A stretch of DNA of 25,579 nucleotides from an uncultured Oscillospiraceae bacterium (GTDB taxonomy: Bacteria; Bacillota; Clostridia; Oscillospirales; Ruminococcaceae): assembly GCA_910589145.1 (NCBI GenBank), contig CAJUSD010000038.1, positions 1 through 25,579 of the forward strand, read 5' to 3'. The stretch's first letter is position 1. Every line of letters begins with the position of its first letter. A model generated the notes under the pieces. That model worked only from the letters and a program-made list of their open reading frames with translations, searched no databases and was not told where the DNA came from. Made by a program: the position numbers and the translations under genes. Positions 24,389-25,579 of this stretch are shown here, piece by piece.

Positions 24389-25236
24389 CTAATATGTAAT
24401 GTCATCAAAGGTGATTGTCCCAGCGCCGCCGCTTAAACTAACAATTTCTCCAACAATCAGCTTTCCAGACTGTGAAACTAGATGAACCGCCAGCTCTGCA
24501 ACCTCCTCTGCTGTTGCCATACGTCCAGCGGGATTCTCCAATCTTGTCAAATCATCATTAGACGCTTGCAGCATATTTGTTGCGGTGGGTCCTGGGGCTA
24601 TTCCATTGACAACTATCCCATAGGGAATTAAACTTTTTGCCATCCCGATGGTCAAACCGCGTAATCCCCATTTTGAAATTCGATAAGCTGTATTAGCTGG
24701 CCTAAAAGCACCTGTTGAAATGACATTCAAAATATTTCCTGCAATTTTATTTTTCTTCATATAATTTGCTATCATTTGAGAGACAAAAAGAGTCCCCTTT
24801 AAATTTGTATTGATTACCTGATCGAAATCTTCTTCCTTGATGGAACCAAATATATCACCTGAATTTGTTCCAGCACAGTTAACCAGTATATCAATCCTAT
24901 CTTTTGTATTTTCCAAATACTCTGTTAAACTAACTTCCATTTCAGATATATTGGAAATATCAAGTTTCAATAAATTCGTATTACCCCCCCCATTGAAAAA
25001 TGATCTAATTCCTTAACAGACTGCTTTAGCTTGTCCAACTTTCTTCCGCAGACAATCACTTTGCAGCCAGCTTTTAAATAGGATTTGGCTATTGCAAAGC
25101 CAATCCCACTTGTTCCGCCTGTGATCAACGCTGTTCTTCCAGAAAGTCTTTGGCTCTCTGTCACACTTACAAAGATTGGAGTTTGTTTCTGAAAATGAAC
25201 CAACAGATTTCTTTGAATCCACCTCTTAATTCCCAT
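24389..25236 (-). pseudogene. Short-chain dehydrogenase/reductase, out of frame at a G8 run
   Basis: An NAD(P)-dependent short-chain dehydrogenase split in two frames. The first part from ATG 25236 holds the cofactor motif ALITGGTSGIGFAIAKSYL and CGRKLDKL. The second holds ILVNCAG, the catalytic Ser in NVISTGAF, the YRISK Tyr/Lys pair and GIAPGPTATNML. The break is at eight G (plus-strand C 24984-24991); one more G, or two fewer, joins the frames as a protein of 281-282 residues. The start has GGGGAG upstream and lies 1 bp after the stop of the preceding gene, so the two are coupled. The substrate is unknown; context suggests a sugar or polyol precursor. Confidence 0.82.
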
Positions 25237-25237
25237 A

Positions 25238-25579
25238 TCAGTTTCTCCCCAGTATCTTTTTTAGATTTTTCGTTCCATTTTCACCCAATAATCTTTTAGC
25301 CATCTGCTTGATGCTTTTATCCTTGTAAATATTACTTATCAGCTCTAATGCTTTACTTTCATCCTCAGTTGTTGTAAAAATCTCGATGAGCGCTGGTGAG
25401 TCGGTTTTATCAGGAGATACCAACATCCCTTCCAACTGTAAAAATTCTTCCTTTGTAGAAGCAGTATAATAGCGAAAACCTAAATCAGCAGCATAATGTT
25501 TGACCAATTCTGGAGACTGATCTCCGAAATGGCCGGCTGCCGCCATATAAGGATCAGACTCTGCCCCAAAATGTTCAGC
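25238..25579 (-). CDS. C-terminus of a probable thiamine-diphosphate-dependent enzyme (MenD-like), cut by window edge
   Basis: The open frame enters from the right edge and ends at 25238, giving the last 113 residues. Segments such as HFGDQSPELVKHYAADLGF, YYTASTKEEF and PALIEIFTTTEDESKAL resemble the end of the third domain of MenD-like and acetolactate-synthase-like thiamine-diphosphate enzymes, where the pattern is a helix binding region followed by a strand reading LIEVFT. The cofactor motif is outside the window, so the assignment is by resemblance only. It is followed after 1 bp by the short-chain dehydrogenase. Pairs of MenD-like and SDR proteins occur in surface polysaccharide clusters, possibly making an unusual precursor. 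Confidence 0.55.
   Translation of the reverse strand, partial: AEHFGAESDPYMAAAGHFGDQSPELVKHYAADLGFRYYTASTKEEFLQLEGMLVSPDKTDSPALIEIFTTTEDESKALELISNIYKDKSIKQMAKRLLGENGTKNLKKILGRN

Noticed and set aside
1..25579. CRISPR arrays, tRNA or rRNA genes and phage structural genes
   Set aside because: No regularly spaced repeats, cloverleaf-like tRNA sequences, rRNA stretches or phage-type proteins were seen on reading the window.

Overview
The window looks like a chromosomal piece of a low-to-moderate GC Gram-positive anaerobe of the class Clostridia (Lachnospiraceae-like). The evidence is strong AGGAGG-type ribosome binding sites, frequent TTG and GTG starts, the oxygen-independent (cbi) route to vitamin B12 and several protein families typical of that group. 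The genus cannot be fixed from the sequence.

Left part (1-5009), genes on the minus strand. The edge cuts an IS5-like transposase gene (start at 182). Next is an AT-rich stretch bounded by two inverted copies of a 26-bp site (318-343 and 550-575) that differ at one base. The right copy overlaps the 3' end of a complete 284-aa tyrosine recombinase gene. This has the layout of a site-specific invertible DNA segment with promoter-like sequences inside. Upstream of the recombinase lie a terminator hairpin, a ribosomal-protection-type GTPase of the TetM/TetO family with an altered domain IV loop, and a galactose-binding-fold protein. About 440 bp without a convincing gene follow.

Centre (5010-21769), all plus strand. 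A consensus promoter leads into a cobalamin riboswitch (5051-5247) and an intrinsic terminator (5393-5445). Downstream are sixteen tightly packed genes: a corrinoid ABC importer (permease, ATPase, lipoprotein) and thirteen B12 genes in the order cbiA, cbiC, cbiD, cbiF, cbiG, a cbiJ-cbiE-cbiT fusion, cbiB, cobD, cbiP, cobT, cobU, cobS, cobC. Most junctions overlap or are only a few bases apart, which suggests one translationally coupled transcript. The importer brings in corrinoids. The cbi genes build and amidate the ring, cbiB/cobD attach the aminopropanol arm, and cobT/U/S/C build and join the lower ligand. The cobaltochelatase, cbiL, cbiH and the cobalt adenosyltransferase are not here and must be elsewhere if the pathway is complete.

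Right part (21770-25579), minus strand. A decayed fragment of a second tyrosine recombinase, related to the one at the left, lies just after cobC. Beyond it is a surface-polysaccharide type operon that enters from the right edge: the C-terminus of a probable thiamine-diphosphate enzyme, a short-chain dehydrogenase, a membrane acyltransferase and a UDP-glucose 6-dehydrogenase. The dehydrogenase is out of frame at a run of eight G and the acyltransferase at a run of six G. These may be slippage-prone switches, true pseudogenes or sequencing errors.
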